Shown piece by piece: positions 34,586-42,097 of a stretch of 64,000 nt of DNA. The translations under genes and the position numbers were made by a program. The notes under the pieces were generated by a model, which saw nothing but the letters and a program-made list of their open reading frames with translations, was not told where the DNA came from and searched no databases. The stretch's first letter is position 1. Every line of letters begins with the position of its first letter. Source of the stretch: Candidatus Planktophila versatilis (GTDB taxonomy: Bacteria; Actinomycetota; Actinomycetes; Nanopelagicales; Nanopelagicaceae); NCBI RefSeq assembly GCF_002288265.1, contig NZ_CP016778.1:868001-932000 (forward strand). The letters run 5' to 3'.

Positions 34586-35578
34586 TTAGTTAATGATTCC
34601 GACCTTCTGGAGAAAAATCCGGCCCGAAAAAGTAACTCCCGATTCCGCGGAAGACTCTCCAGTTACGTCAATGAGATTTACTGTCAAAGATGAAACTGTG
34701 CCTGCTGTCTTAATGGTTCCAGTTATTGTGACTCCATACACAGTGCTTTTCCCAGCCAAAGTTACCAACTTTGAGCGAGACGCAGAAAAATTGTAGGTTG
34801 GAGTCTCCCCTGTTGAGCTAACTCCGGCTGCAAAATCTAGATATGTTGCTGAAGCTTCCCCCGTCAAGTAAATCTGAAAGAAGTATGACGAGTTAATAGC
34901 AAGACTTCCGAAGGCTGATGACGAAGCCACTCCAAGAGGGGTGCTTGTGTTTATTGTGAAGTTGCCAATTGATATTACTTTTACCTCAGACGTACCCGCA
35001 GACCCAGCAGTCCCTGTTTCCCCTTGTGCACCAGCTGCTCCCGTTAAACCAGTTGCACCTGTTGAACCTGTTGGTCCACTTGGGCCGATGCTTCCCGCAG
35101 CACCTGATGCTCCGGTTGCACCCGTTGCACCTGCAGCTCCCGTTGCACCTGGTGTTCCTCCACCTGAACCAGAAGATCCTGCGGCACCTGCAGGTCCGGC
35201 AGGTCCGGCTGCACCTGTTAGTCCACGTTCACCTTGTGGCCCAACTGAACCAACGCTATTTGCATTATTGGTGCCAATTTTTGCATCGGATCCATTCTTT
35301 CCATCACTACCTGTGACACCTGTTGCGCCAATAGGTCCTTGCAAGTTCTGTGGCAGTGGCCATTTACCTTTCGCTTTTGGTCCATAAATGAGAAGACTTC
35401 GGGTATCAATATAAAAATCGCCATTGATGCCCAGTGAAGTAATTGGCAGACCTTTGCCATTAAGAATTGTGTTTGGAATTGAGGCTGCTGTTCTACCGGC
35501 AGCACTTGCTGAAATCACTGATGTGGATGTTGTAAGAATTGCAATAGTAACTAGGACGGCTATTCGTGATGCTCTCAC
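34586..35578 (-). CDS. Secreted collagen-like (Gly-X-Y) protein
   Basis: This exported protein of 330 residues has three parts. A signal peptide (about 1-27) ends near SASA. A short domain follows with the pattern GDFYIDTRSLLIYGPK...GKWPLP, which I recall preceding collagen-like repeats in many bacterial and phage proteins. A Gly-X-Y region spans about residues 113-197: nine triplets, a one-residue interruption, then nineteen, preceded by six separate triplets. The C-terminal ~130 residues are Ser/Thr-rich and probably beta. No sortase motif or anchor helix is seen. Start choice: a GTG with an AAGGGG site six bases upstream, preferred to another GTG five codons earlier because it gives a clean signal peptide. 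An adhesive or surface fibre role is inference only. Confidence 0.85.
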   Translation of the reverse strand: MRASRIAVLVTIAILTTSTSVISASAAGRTAASIPNTILNGKGLPITSLGINGDFYIDTRSLLIYGPKAKGKWPLPQNLQGPIGATGVTGSDGKNGSDAKIGTNNANSVGSVGPQGERGLTGAAGPAGPAGAAGSSGSGGGTPGATGAAGATGATGASGAAGSIGPSGPTGSTGATGLTGAAGAQGETGTAGSAGTSEVKVISIGNFTINTSTPLGVASSSAFGSLAINSSYFFQIYLTGEASATYLDFAAGVSSTGETPTYNFSASRSKLVTLAGKSTVYGVTITGTIKTAGTVSSLTVNLIDVTGESSAESGVTFSGRIFLQKVGIIN

Positions 35579-35587
35579 TGGTGACCC

Positions 35588-35618
35588 CTTCACACTAGGT
35601 TGTCCACCCAGTGTGAAG
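35588..35618 (-). promoter_or_regulatory. Hairpin overlapping the collagen-like gene ribosome-binding site
   Basis: The arms CTTCACACT and AGTGTGAAG pair perfectly (9 bp, 13-base loop). On the minus strand the downstream arm runs into the AAGGGG ribosome-binding site, so folding could block ribosome entry. It could equally be a dyad operator in DNA. Confidence 0.55.
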
Positions 35619-35647
35619 TGGCACCAGGCTTGCCAGAATCGGAGAAT

Positions 35648-35684
35648 CCCCTACCAGCACACAGGAAGGGCGTGCGTGTAGGGG
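35648..35684. repeat. Inverted repeat in the divergent intergenic region
   Basis: CCCCTAC pairs with GTAGGGG (7 bp), with a second partial stem inside (GCACAC with GCGTGC). Five A residues follow on the plus strand, so it is not a terminator in that direction. It lies between the collagen-like gene and the Ala-rich gene; the rest of this 237-base gap shows no clear promoter. Confidence 0.5.
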
Positions 35685-35815
35685 AAAAACTCACAGATTT
35701 CACATGAAAACTCGCATGAGCCTCGCAGGCTATCCAAGTATCTTTCTGAGCCTAGGACGCTTTAGTACAACCAAGTCGAGGCGAGGGCTTTGGCACAGAG
35801 CAAGAGAGTGGGGGC

Positions 35816-36502
35816 ATGCGAATGTCAACAAAGAAAAGGATTGCAACAATTGTTATTACAACTGTTGCACTTACGGCAGGAACTGTTGGTGTTTCAACAG
35901 CCTCAACAAAAGCAACACGTATCTCAATTACCAATCCAAGTGCTAACGGTGTCAAGGGTCCTCGAGGGATAGACCTTGCCGCCACACTTTCCGCACTTGT
36001 CACAAAGGGCACAATCACACAAGCACAGGCAGATGCAATCATTGCCGCAGCTGATGCAGCCAAGGTAGCTGCAGAAGCAGCACGCACTGCAGCCCGTGCT
36101 GCAGCAGAGCTGGCTAAGCCTTTGAAGGCTGAAAAGATGGCAGAGCTTGCACTGATCTCAACAACAATCGGTATCGACTCAGCAACCATCAAGTCGCGCC
36201 TTGCCGCAGGAGAAACTCTTGCGACAATCGCGGGGCCTAAGAAAGATGCGTTGATTGCGGCACTGGTTGCAGATGAGACCAAAAGAATCGATGCTGCGGT
36301 CACAGCTGGGAAATTAACTGCCGCACAGGCAACATTTCTTAAAGATCGTCTTGTTGCTCACATAACTGAAGAAATCAATGAAGTTCGCACCGCAGGACCA
36401 AAGGGTGGCTTTAAAGGCGGATTCGGTCACAAGGGAAAAGGTGATTTTGAGAAGGCTCCAAGAATGCCAGCTCCAAGAGCAACAACTGCGGCAATCGCAT
36501 AA
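35816..36502 (+). CDS. Secreted Ala-rich protein with ITQAQAD-type repeats
   Basis: This 228-residue protein has a signal peptide (about 1-32, KKRIATIVITTVALTAGTVG) and an alanine-rich helical body. Two helical segments of the GTITQAQADAII / GKLTAAQATFLKD type flank a GIDSATIKSRLAAGETLATIAG block, a pattern I know from many secreted actinobacterial and Firmicutes proteins of unknown role (DUF2680-like). The last ~45 residues are Gly/Lys/Phe-rich (GGFKGGFGHKGKGDF), then Pro/Ala. It is divergent from the collagen-like gene. I do not assign a function. ATG at 35816 or six bases later is possible. Confidence 0.75.
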   Translation: MRMSTKKRIATIVITTVALTAGTVGVSTASTKATRISITNPSANGVKGPRGIDLAATLSALVTKGTITQAQADAIIAAADAAKVAAEAARTAARAAAELAKPLKAEKMAELALISTTIGIDSATIKSRLAAGETLATIAGPKKDALIAALVADETKRIDAAVTAGKLTAAQATFLKDRLVAHITEEINEVRTAGPKGGFKGGFGHKGKGDFEKAPRMPAPRATTAAIA

Positions 36503-36533
36503 CTAGTTTGACTATGTAGTACCTCCTTGGGTA

Positions 36534-36567
36534 AAAACCCCGCCATGCGAAAGTGTGGCGGGGTTTT
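36534..36567 (+). terminator. Terminator after the Ala-rich secreted protein gene
   Basis: AAAACCCCGCCA pairs with TGGCGGGGTTTT (12 bp, 10-base loop), giving A- and T-tails on both sides, so it can work in either direction. It lies 32 bases after the stop. Confidence 0.88.
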
Positions 36568-36601
36568 CACATGCCCGCCCCCGCACATGCTTAAATTGCG
36601 C

Positions 36602-37057
36602 ATGCGCATTCACATCGGCAGCGATCACGCCGGCCTTGATTTCAAGAACGAATTGATTACACACCTTGTTGTTAATGGCCACGATGTGACTGACCACGGG
36701 CCCTATGAATATGACGCACTCGATGATTACCCAGATTTCTGCATCCCATGCGCCGAAGCTGTGGCTAAAGATTCCACCTCACTGGGAATAGTTCTAGGTG
36801 GTTCCGGTAATGGTGAACAAATTGCTGCCAATAAAGTCAAGGGCGTGCGTGCCGCACTTGTGTGGAGCATTGAGACCGCCAAACTTGCCCGCGAACATAA
36901 CAATGCAAATGTGATTTCCTTAGGGCAAAGGCTTCATGATGCGGATTTTGTAAAGCAGTTAATTGATACCTTCATCGCAACAAAGTTTCCTGGCGATGAA
37001 CGCCATGTGCGCAGAATTGATAAGATTAGTAACTACGAAGTAACAGGTGAGATTTAA
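36602..37057 (+). CDS. rpiB: Ribose-5-phosphate isomerase B (RpiB/LacAB family)
   Basis: It interconverts ribose 5-phosphate and ribulose 5-phosphate in the pentose phosphate pathway. The 151-residue protein begins MRIHIGSDHAG, as the family does; the frame is open further upstream, but that part spans the terminator and is not coding. GIVLGGSGNGEQIAANK contains the position of the family catalytic residue; actinobacterial members commonly have Ser or Thr there. There is no ribosome-binding site; TTAAAT lies 8 bases before the ATG, so leaderless start is possible. Its last bases overlap the end of trmB. Confidence 0.93.
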   Translation: MRIHIGSDHAGLDFKNELITHLVVNGHDVTDHGPYEYDALDDYPDFCIPCAEAVAKDSTSLGIVLGGSGNGEQIAANKVKGVRAALVWSIETAKLAREHNNANVISLGQRLHDADFVKQLIDTFIATKFPGDERHVRRIDKISNYEVTGEI

Positions 37058-37713
37058 GCCTTAAAGTATCGAAGATCGGTTACTTGATGATCTTTGGTTA
37101 TGCCTTGCCCTTCAAATCGAGTGACTGGTCTCCATTCAGGGCGCGCTACTACTCCCCCAGTAAACAAGGGGCTGGGCGTTAAAACTTCCTGAATATATTC
37201 GGCATAGGGCACCCAATCTGTTGCAATATGGATATAGCCGCCTGTTTTAATCTTGGGGTGAATAAGTTTTAAGAATTCATTGTTCACAATGCGCCGCTTG
37301 TTGTGGCGCTTTTTCGGCCATGGATCTGGAAAAAACAGATGAATCGCATCTACTGAATTATCGGCAATCATGGTTTTGAGAATCGGGTGGGCATCGCCTT
37401 CAATAATTCTGATGTTAGCAAGTTCAAGTTCTTCAATTCGGGCCATCAATTTTCCAATGCCAGGCTTATGAACTTCCACTGCAATAAATCCGGTATCAGG
37501 AAAATCTCTGCCTATCAGGGCAGTTGCCTCGCCCATGCCGAAACCGATCTCGAGAACTATTGTCTTTGAGGTGGGAAAGAGGGCCGGGATATCGATGAAA
37601 TCTTCGGAGTACTGCATTCCATAAATCCCCCAGTATTTATCCAGGGCGCTCTGCTGTGGAGCGGTGATGCGAGACCCACGTAAGCGATATGTGCGTACCG
37701 AGTCTTGTTCCAT
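37054..37713 (-). CDS. trmB: tRNA (guanine-N7-)-methyltransferase
   Basis: TrmB methylates G46 in tRNA variable loops using SAM. In 219 residues: the SAM site VLEIGFGMGEATA, the IRIIEGDAHPIL region and the family signature FPDPWPKKRHNKRRI. It converges with rpiB, sharing 4 bases, with no space for a terminator. Confidence 0.95.
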   Translation of the reverse strand: MEQDSVRTYRLRGSRITAPQQSALDKYWGIYGMQYSEDFIDIPALFPTSKTIVLEIGFGMGEATALIGRDFPDTGFIAVEVHKPGIGKLMARIEELELANIRIIEGDAHPILKTMIADNSVDAIHLFFPDPWPKKRHNKRRIVNNEFLKLIHPKIKTGGYIHIATDWVPYAEYIQEVLTPSPLFTGGVVARPEWRPVTRFEGQGITKDHQVTDLRYFKA

Positions 37714-37792
37714 TGCACAATCCTAACCTCTGACGAATCATCGAGTTGGTGGTTGGATATGCTCTCTTGCATCATGCACTGAAGGAGCACCC

Positions 37793-40330
37793 GTGCCAGG
37801 CACAAATATCAAGCAGGTAGAAGCCACCGAACGTTCGGCAATCATTAAGGTTGCTAGCTATGCCATTGATTTAGATCTGACTACTGGTGCGGAAAACTTT
37901 CGGGTGAAGACCACTGTGAAATTTGCTGGTCTTAAACCAGGTGCAACTACCTATATCGATTGCGTGGGTGCGCGGGTAATAAGTGCCAAGCTCAATGGCG
38001 CAGATTTTGACCCACGCTTTGATGGCGAGACTATTTATCTTCCAGCCCTTGCGGCAGAGAACATTCTTGAGATCGAACACGATGGTGTGTATTCCAATTC
38101 TGGTGAAGGCCTGCACCGATTTGTTGACCCGGCAGATGATGAGGTCTATCTCTACACCCAGTTTGAAACCGGCGATGCCCGCCGGATGTATGCCTGCTTT
38201 GATCAACCAGATCAGAAGGCGACATTTGCGATCAGCACCATCACTCCCGACCACTGGGAAATAATTTCAAACTACGCAATCGAATCAACAAAGGATCTTG
38301 GTGGGAAGAAAAAATTCACTCAGTTTGCTACTTCGCAAGTGATCTCTACCTACGTCACCGCCATCGTGGCCGGTGCCTATACCTCTGTGCACGATGAATA
38401 CAAAGGCGAGAAGACGATTCCACTAGGCATCTATGCCCGTAAATCATTTTTTAAGCACGTTGATGCAGCGAACATATTTGAAGTCACCAAGCAAGGCTTT
38501 GCCTACTTTGAGAAGACTTTCGGTCTTGCCTATCCATTTGGCAAGTATGACCAGATTGCGGTTGCCGAATATAACTGGGGCGCCATGGAGAACGTCGGCT
38601 GTGTTACTTTCCATGAAGATGTATTGATCTTTAGATCTAAGGTCACAGAGCGAAACTATGTAAGTAGGGCAACAACTATCCACCACGAGATGGCGCATAT
38701 GTGGTTTGGCGACTTGGTCACCATGCAATGGTGGAATGACCTATGGCTCAATGAATCTTTTGCCGAGTGGGCTTCCTATCAATCGGTGAGTGAATCAACT
38801 AAATACACCGAGGCCTGGACTGAGTTCAATTCACTACGAAAGAACTGGGCTTATCGCGTAGATCAGCTCACGACTACCCACCCGATTGCCACCGAGATGG
38901 AAGATCTGGATGCTGTGCGCACCAACTTCGATGGCATTTCCTATGCCAAGGGCGCATCGGTATTGCAACAACTTGTCGCACATGTGGGTCGAGATAATTT
39001 CATTACCGGACTTCGCCGCTACTTTGCTAAGCACGCCTTTGGTAATACAACGCTGAAGGATTTAATTGATCAGCTCGAAGCTGCCTCCGGGCGCGACCTC
39101 ACACCGTGGGTTGCAACCTGGCTGCGCACCGCAGGTGTGAATACGCTGCGCCCAGTGATTGCACTCAATGGTGATACCTACGCATCACTTTCTATCAAAC
39201 AAGAAGTGCCAACCATGCCGGTGGGCTCTACTGAACTTCGTCCCCACAGATTGCATGTGGGTCTCTTTGATATTCAAGGTAGCAAGCTGGTGCGGCGCAC
39301 AAGTGTGGAACTCGATGTTGCCGGCGCACTGACTGAAGTCACCGCATTCACCGGCCAAAAGTCTGCTGACCTAGTGCTGGTCAACGATAAAGATCAGAGC
39401 TATGCAAAGTTGCGCTTTGATGAACGCTCTATTGCAACGATGAAGAGCCACCTTGGTTCACTCGATGATTCATTGGCCCGTGGACTTATCTGGGCTTCGC
39501 TCTGGGATTCCTGCCGAGATGGCGAGCTCTCAGCAACTGATTACATCGCTATCGCACTGGCAGCTTTGAAAAATGAATCAGATATCTCGATTGTCAGCGC
39601 CACTTTGGGTCAGATTGATACTGCGCTCTGGGCATATGCCCACCCATCCCACCGTGCGGCACTTCGCCTACAAGTGGCAACGGCCATCGAATCATTTCTT
39701 GATCTAGCTGAGTCTGGTAGCGATCATCAACTGCAATTTGCCAAAGGCTTTGCCAATACTGCAATCACTCCAGCGCAACTAGAGCGCATCAAGGCCATTC
39801 TTGGCGGCTCGATTACTGGGCTCACCATCGATGCCGAGCTTCGTTGGTTCCTATTCATTTGTGGCATCAAGCGCGGGGTATTTGGTCCTGCTGATATTGA
39901 AAAGGAGTTGGCACTAGATAAGACAGCTCATGGCAAGCAATACGGCGCCATGGCTTATGCGCAAATTCCAAGTAAGGAAGCCAAAGCCAAGGCATTTAGC
40001 TCGATTACTACCGATGATTTATCGAACACGATTCATTCCTATAAATGCCGAGGATTTAACGATCCGCTGCATACTGAAATATTGAGTGACTTTGTAGATG
40101 AGTATTTTGATGTTCTACTCAAAGTCTGGCAGACCAAGGGCTATGAAATTGCTGAAACCACAGCGACTCTGCTCTTCCCGTCCTGGGTTATTAGCGAGGC
40201 AACTGTGAAAAAGGCCCAGCACTGGCTAGATGTCACAGGCAAAGATGCATCGCATTCGCTACGCAGAACGATTCTTGAATCACGCGATGCCATGGTGCGC
40301 GCCCTTAAAGCACAGGCTGCTGATCAGTAA
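37793..40330 (+). CDS. pepN: Aminopeptidase N (M1 metallopeptidase)
   Basis: This large cytoplasmic zinc aminopeptidase removes N-terminal residues in peptide turnover. The 845 residues include the exopeptidase motif WGAMENVG, the zinc site HHEMAHMWFGD with the second glutamate in WLNESFAEW, and a C-terminal helical domain of about 300 residues. Start is GTG with a GAAGGAG site. Divergent from trmB. All catalytic residues are present. Confidence 0.95.
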   Translation: MPGTNIKQVEATERSAIIKVASYAIDLDLTTGAENFRVKTTVKFAGLKPGATTYIDCVGARVISAKLNGADFDPRFDGETIYLPALAAENILEIEHDGVYSNSGEGLHRFVDPADDEVYLYTQFETGDARRMYACFDQPDQKATFAISTITPDHWEIISNYAIESTKDLGGKKKFTQFATSQVISTYVTAIVAGAYTSVHDEYKGEKTIPLGIYARKSFFKHVDAANIFEVTKQGFAYFEKTFGLAYPFGKYDQIAVAEYNWGAMENVGCVTFHEDVLIFRSKVTERNYVSRATTIHHEMAHMWFGDLVTMQWWNDLWLNESFAEWASYQSVSESTKYTEAWTEFNSLRKNWAYRVDQLTTTHPIATEMEDLDAVRTNFDGISYAKGASVLQQLVAHVGRDNFITGLRRYFAKHAFGNTTLKDLIDQLEAASGRDLTPWVATWLRTAGVNTLRPVIALNGDTYASLSIKQEVPTMPVGSTELRPHRLHVGLFDIQGSKLVRRTSVELDVAGALTEVTAFTGQKSADLVLVNDKDQSYAKLRFDERSIATMKSHLGSLDDSLARGLIWASLWDSCRDGELSATDYIAIALAALKNESDISIVSATLGQIDTALWAYAHPSHRAALRLQVATAIESFLDLAESGSDHQLQFAKGFANTAITPAQLERIKAILGGSITGLTIDAELRWFLFICGIKRGVFGPADIEKELALDKTAHGKQYGAMAYAQIPSKEAKAKAFSSITTDDLSNTIHSYKCRGFNDPLHTEILSDFVDEYFDVLLKVWQTKGYEIAETTATLLFPSWVISEATVKKAQHWLDVTGKDASHSLRRTILESRDAMVRALKAQAADQ

Positions 40331-40525
40331 TTACTCGATATGAGTGATGGAAGAGGTGCTCTTACCTTTTTTCTTTTCGCCCGTAAGCGCCCATGAAATC
40401 AGAGATATAAGAAGAAACAGTCCAACTGGAGCTGCCACAAAATAAGTGAAAGTTTCTACGGCCGTTAGTCCTTCACCCGGCATTGCACCAGGCTCTTGGT
40501 TAATCATGAGCAGTTGAGAAAGCAT
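40331..40525 (-). CDS. Small single-pass membrane protein, unknown function
   Basis: This 64-residue protein has one clear hydrophobic helix (about 26-46, FTYFVAAPVGLFLLISLISW) and a Lys-rich cytoplasmic tail. The segment LTAVETFTYFVAAPVGLFLL resembles a short conserved actinobacterial hypothetical protein. It starts at the base after the pepN stop (opposite strand) and lies 9 bases after the HNH gene, same strand, suggesting co-transcription with it. Confidence 0.7.
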   Translation of the reverse strand: MLSQLLMINQEPGAMPGEGLTAVETFTYFVAAPVGLFLLISLISWALTGEKKKGKSTSSITHIE

Positions 40526-40534
40526 TGGCAGAGT

Positions 40535-41050
40535 CTATGCAGTTGCAGCAGCGACGCCAAATGGCTCTAGGTATGGCAGCCAACGATTTTCGGTGCGACC
40601 TGTTCCAAGAATTCGCCATGCCGCACCCACTGGTTCACGCGGTAGCGTGCGAAGTCGCCAACCAAGTTCTTTCAGTGGCTTATCAGCTTTGACATGGTTG
40701 CACTTATGGCAAGCACTCACAACATTCTCCCAATTGTGACCGCCACCACGAGAACGAGGAATGACGTGATCAATAGAAGTTGCCGGTGCTGTGCAATAGA
40801 CGCAGCGTCCACCATCTCGCGCAAAGATTGCCCGACGCGAAAGTGGAACTGCATGACGATAAGGAATCTTCACAAATTTATTGAGGCGAATTACTGATGG
40901 GAGCTCAATCTGGCCATGTGCAAAGTGCAAGACGGTTCCAGAAGCTTCAACCATAGTTGCGCGGTTGTTCAGAACGAGAATGAGCGCACGACGATCAGTG
41001 ACAACACCCAACGGTTCGTAGGTGGCGTTGAGAACTAATGAGCGGTTCAT
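40535..41050 (-). CDS. HNH endonuclease family protein
   Basis: This 171-residue protein starts MNRSLVLNATYEPLGVV; the longer upstream frame is antisense to the mscS promoter region and is rejected. It has a paired CxxC (CVYC and CHKC) that binds a structural metal and the HNH core SIDHVIPRSRGGGHNWENVV. Proteins with this exact build are widespread single-copy genes in Actinobacteria, close to MscS and globin genes; their target is unknown. Confidence 0.9.
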   Translation of the reverse strand: MNRSLVLNATYEPLGVVTDRRALILVLNNRATMVEASGTVLHFAHGQIELPSVIRLNKFVKIPYRHAVPLSRRAIFARDGGRCVYCTAPATSIDHVIPRSRGGGHNWENVVSACHKCNHVKADKPLKELGWRLRTLPREPVGAAWRILGTGRTENRWLPYLEPFGVAAATA

Positions 41051-41098
41051 CTCTACCTCGGTTCCAGCACGTGGCTCGCACTGATTGGGCAATTTTGT

Positions 41099-41143
41099 AC
41101 TAAAACTCTCCAGGACGGGGGCATTTTGTGGTGAAGTTTTAGT
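41099..41143. repeat. Inverted repeat between HNH and MscS genes
   Basis: ACTAAAACT and AGTTTTAGT are perfect 9-base arms 27 bases apart, located in the divergent promoter region just upstream of the mscS -10 box. It may be a dyad operator site. Confidence 0.45.
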
Positions 41144-41168
41144 AAAGATTTCACTACCCTTAATGCCT

Positions 41169-41714
41169 ATGAACGAGCGCACGCAGGCAATCTGGGATTG
41201 GTTTAACGGAGCCCCATTTCGTATCGTCATCGTCTTTGTGATCGCCGCTATCGGCCATGTCATCGGCCATCGGGCCATCTCCCGGGCCATTGGCCGCCTG
41301 GCAACAGCTGACCTAAAGCCAGGACCAGGAACGGCTAAACGCCAGGCAGAGCGGGCCCGCACCATCGGAACCGTCTTTAGCTCCACCTATAACGCCGCCA
41401 TCTGGATCATTGCAACCGGAATGATTCTGGGTGAGTTCGGATTTAGTTTGGGGCCTGTTCTTGCCTCTGCCGGCGTCATTGGTGTGGCAATTGGACTCGG
41501 CGCACAGACCTTAGTGCGCGATGTTCTCTCTGGAATCTTTATGTTGGTTGAAGATCAATATGGAGTGGGCGATGATATTCGCGTGCAAGAAATTGCCGGA
41601 CGAGTAGAAAAGGTTGGCTTGCGAATCACTCAGGTGCGCGATGCTGATGGCGTGCTCTGGTTTGTACGTAACGGCGAAATTCTGCTGGTGGGAAATAAAT
41701 CTAAGAAGGATTAA
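41169..41714 (+). CDS. Minimal MscS-family mechanosensitive channel
   Basis: This membrane protein of 181 residues has two or three hydrophobic helices, the pore helix with GVIGVAIGLGAQTLVRDVLSG, and the beta domain (EDQYGVGDDIRV to NGEILLVGNKS). It ends there, without the large alpha/beta cytoplasmic cage of E. coli MscS (286 residues). A TACCCT -10 box ends 8 bases before the chosen ATG, so leaderless start is likely. An alternative ATG 6 bases upstream lies only 2 bases from the -10 box. A role in osmotic release is inferred from the family. Confidence 0.88.
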   Translation: MNERTQAIWDWFNGAPFRIVIVFVIAAIGHVIGHRAISRAIGRLATADLKPGPGTAKRQAERARTIGTVFSSTYNAAIWIIATGMILGEFGFSLGPVLASAGVIGVAIGLGAQTLVRDVLSGIFMLVEDQYGVGDDIRVQEIAGRVEKVGLRITQVRDADGVLWFVRNGEILLVGNKSKKD

Positions 41715-42097
41715 TCCATCTGATTAACCAGATGGTTTGCTGCTCCCTCTAGGTATCTCCACAATTTATCTTTTTCATCTTGGCCAAGTGATGTTCCATC
41801 GACAGCCAACTTCATGCAGCCAATCCAGGCATCACGGGCCTCTTGGTTAATATGAAAACCGGCATGGCGCATGCGAAGACGCGGATGACCACGTTCTTCT
41901 TGATAAGTGCTTGGTCCGCCCCAATACTGTTCTAAGAACATCTGTAATCTGCGGGCCGCACCTTTCATATCTGATTCTGGATACATCGGGCGCAACACGG
42001 GATTGACCGCAACGTGGGCATAGAACTGTGAGACAAGATCGGCAAAGAAGTCTTCCCCGCCAAAGAGCTCGTAATAATTAGTGGTATCGCGCTCCAT
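41711..42097 (-). CDS. glbO: Group II truncated hemoglobin (GlbO-like)
   Basis: A 128-residue 2-on-2 globin that binds O2 or related ligands through haem. The start MERDTTNYYELFGGEDFF is typical of trHbO; the ATG overlaps the MFS stop (TGATG), so the longer frame is rejected. QYWGGPSTYQEERGHPRLRMRHAGF carries the proximal histidine region (RMRHAGF) and the distal GPSTYQEERG. It ends 4 bases inside the convergent mscS gene. Confidence 0.95.
   Translation of the reverse strand: MERDTTNYYELFGGEDFFADLVSQFYAHVAVNPVLRPMYPESDMKGAARRLQMFLEQYWGGPSTYQEERGHPRLRMRHAGFHINQEARDAWIGCMKLAVDGTSLGQDEKDKLWRYLEGAANHLVNQMD

Noticed and set aside
34969-35387. Repeated short motifs in DNA that look like a CRISPR or tandem repeat, and long plus-strand open frames in the same place
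   Set aside because: They are the codon-level echo of Gly-X-Y triplets in the minus-strand collagen-like gene; there are no regular repeats with unique spacers.
35588-35690. c-di-AMP (ydaO-type) riboswitch before a secreted-protein gene
   Set aside because: I looked for the conserved riboswitch core in both directions and did not find it; only simple hairpins are present.
35752-36303. 183-codon minus-strand open frame over the Ala-rich secreted gene
   Set aside because: It is antisense to an alanine-rich gene, where a GC-rich third position opens the opposite strand. It has no ribosome-binding site or recognisable domain.
41051-41386. Long N-terminal extension of the HNH protein
   Set aside because: It covers the divergent mscS promoter region and is antisense to the mscS coding start; homologues begin at MNRSLVLNA.
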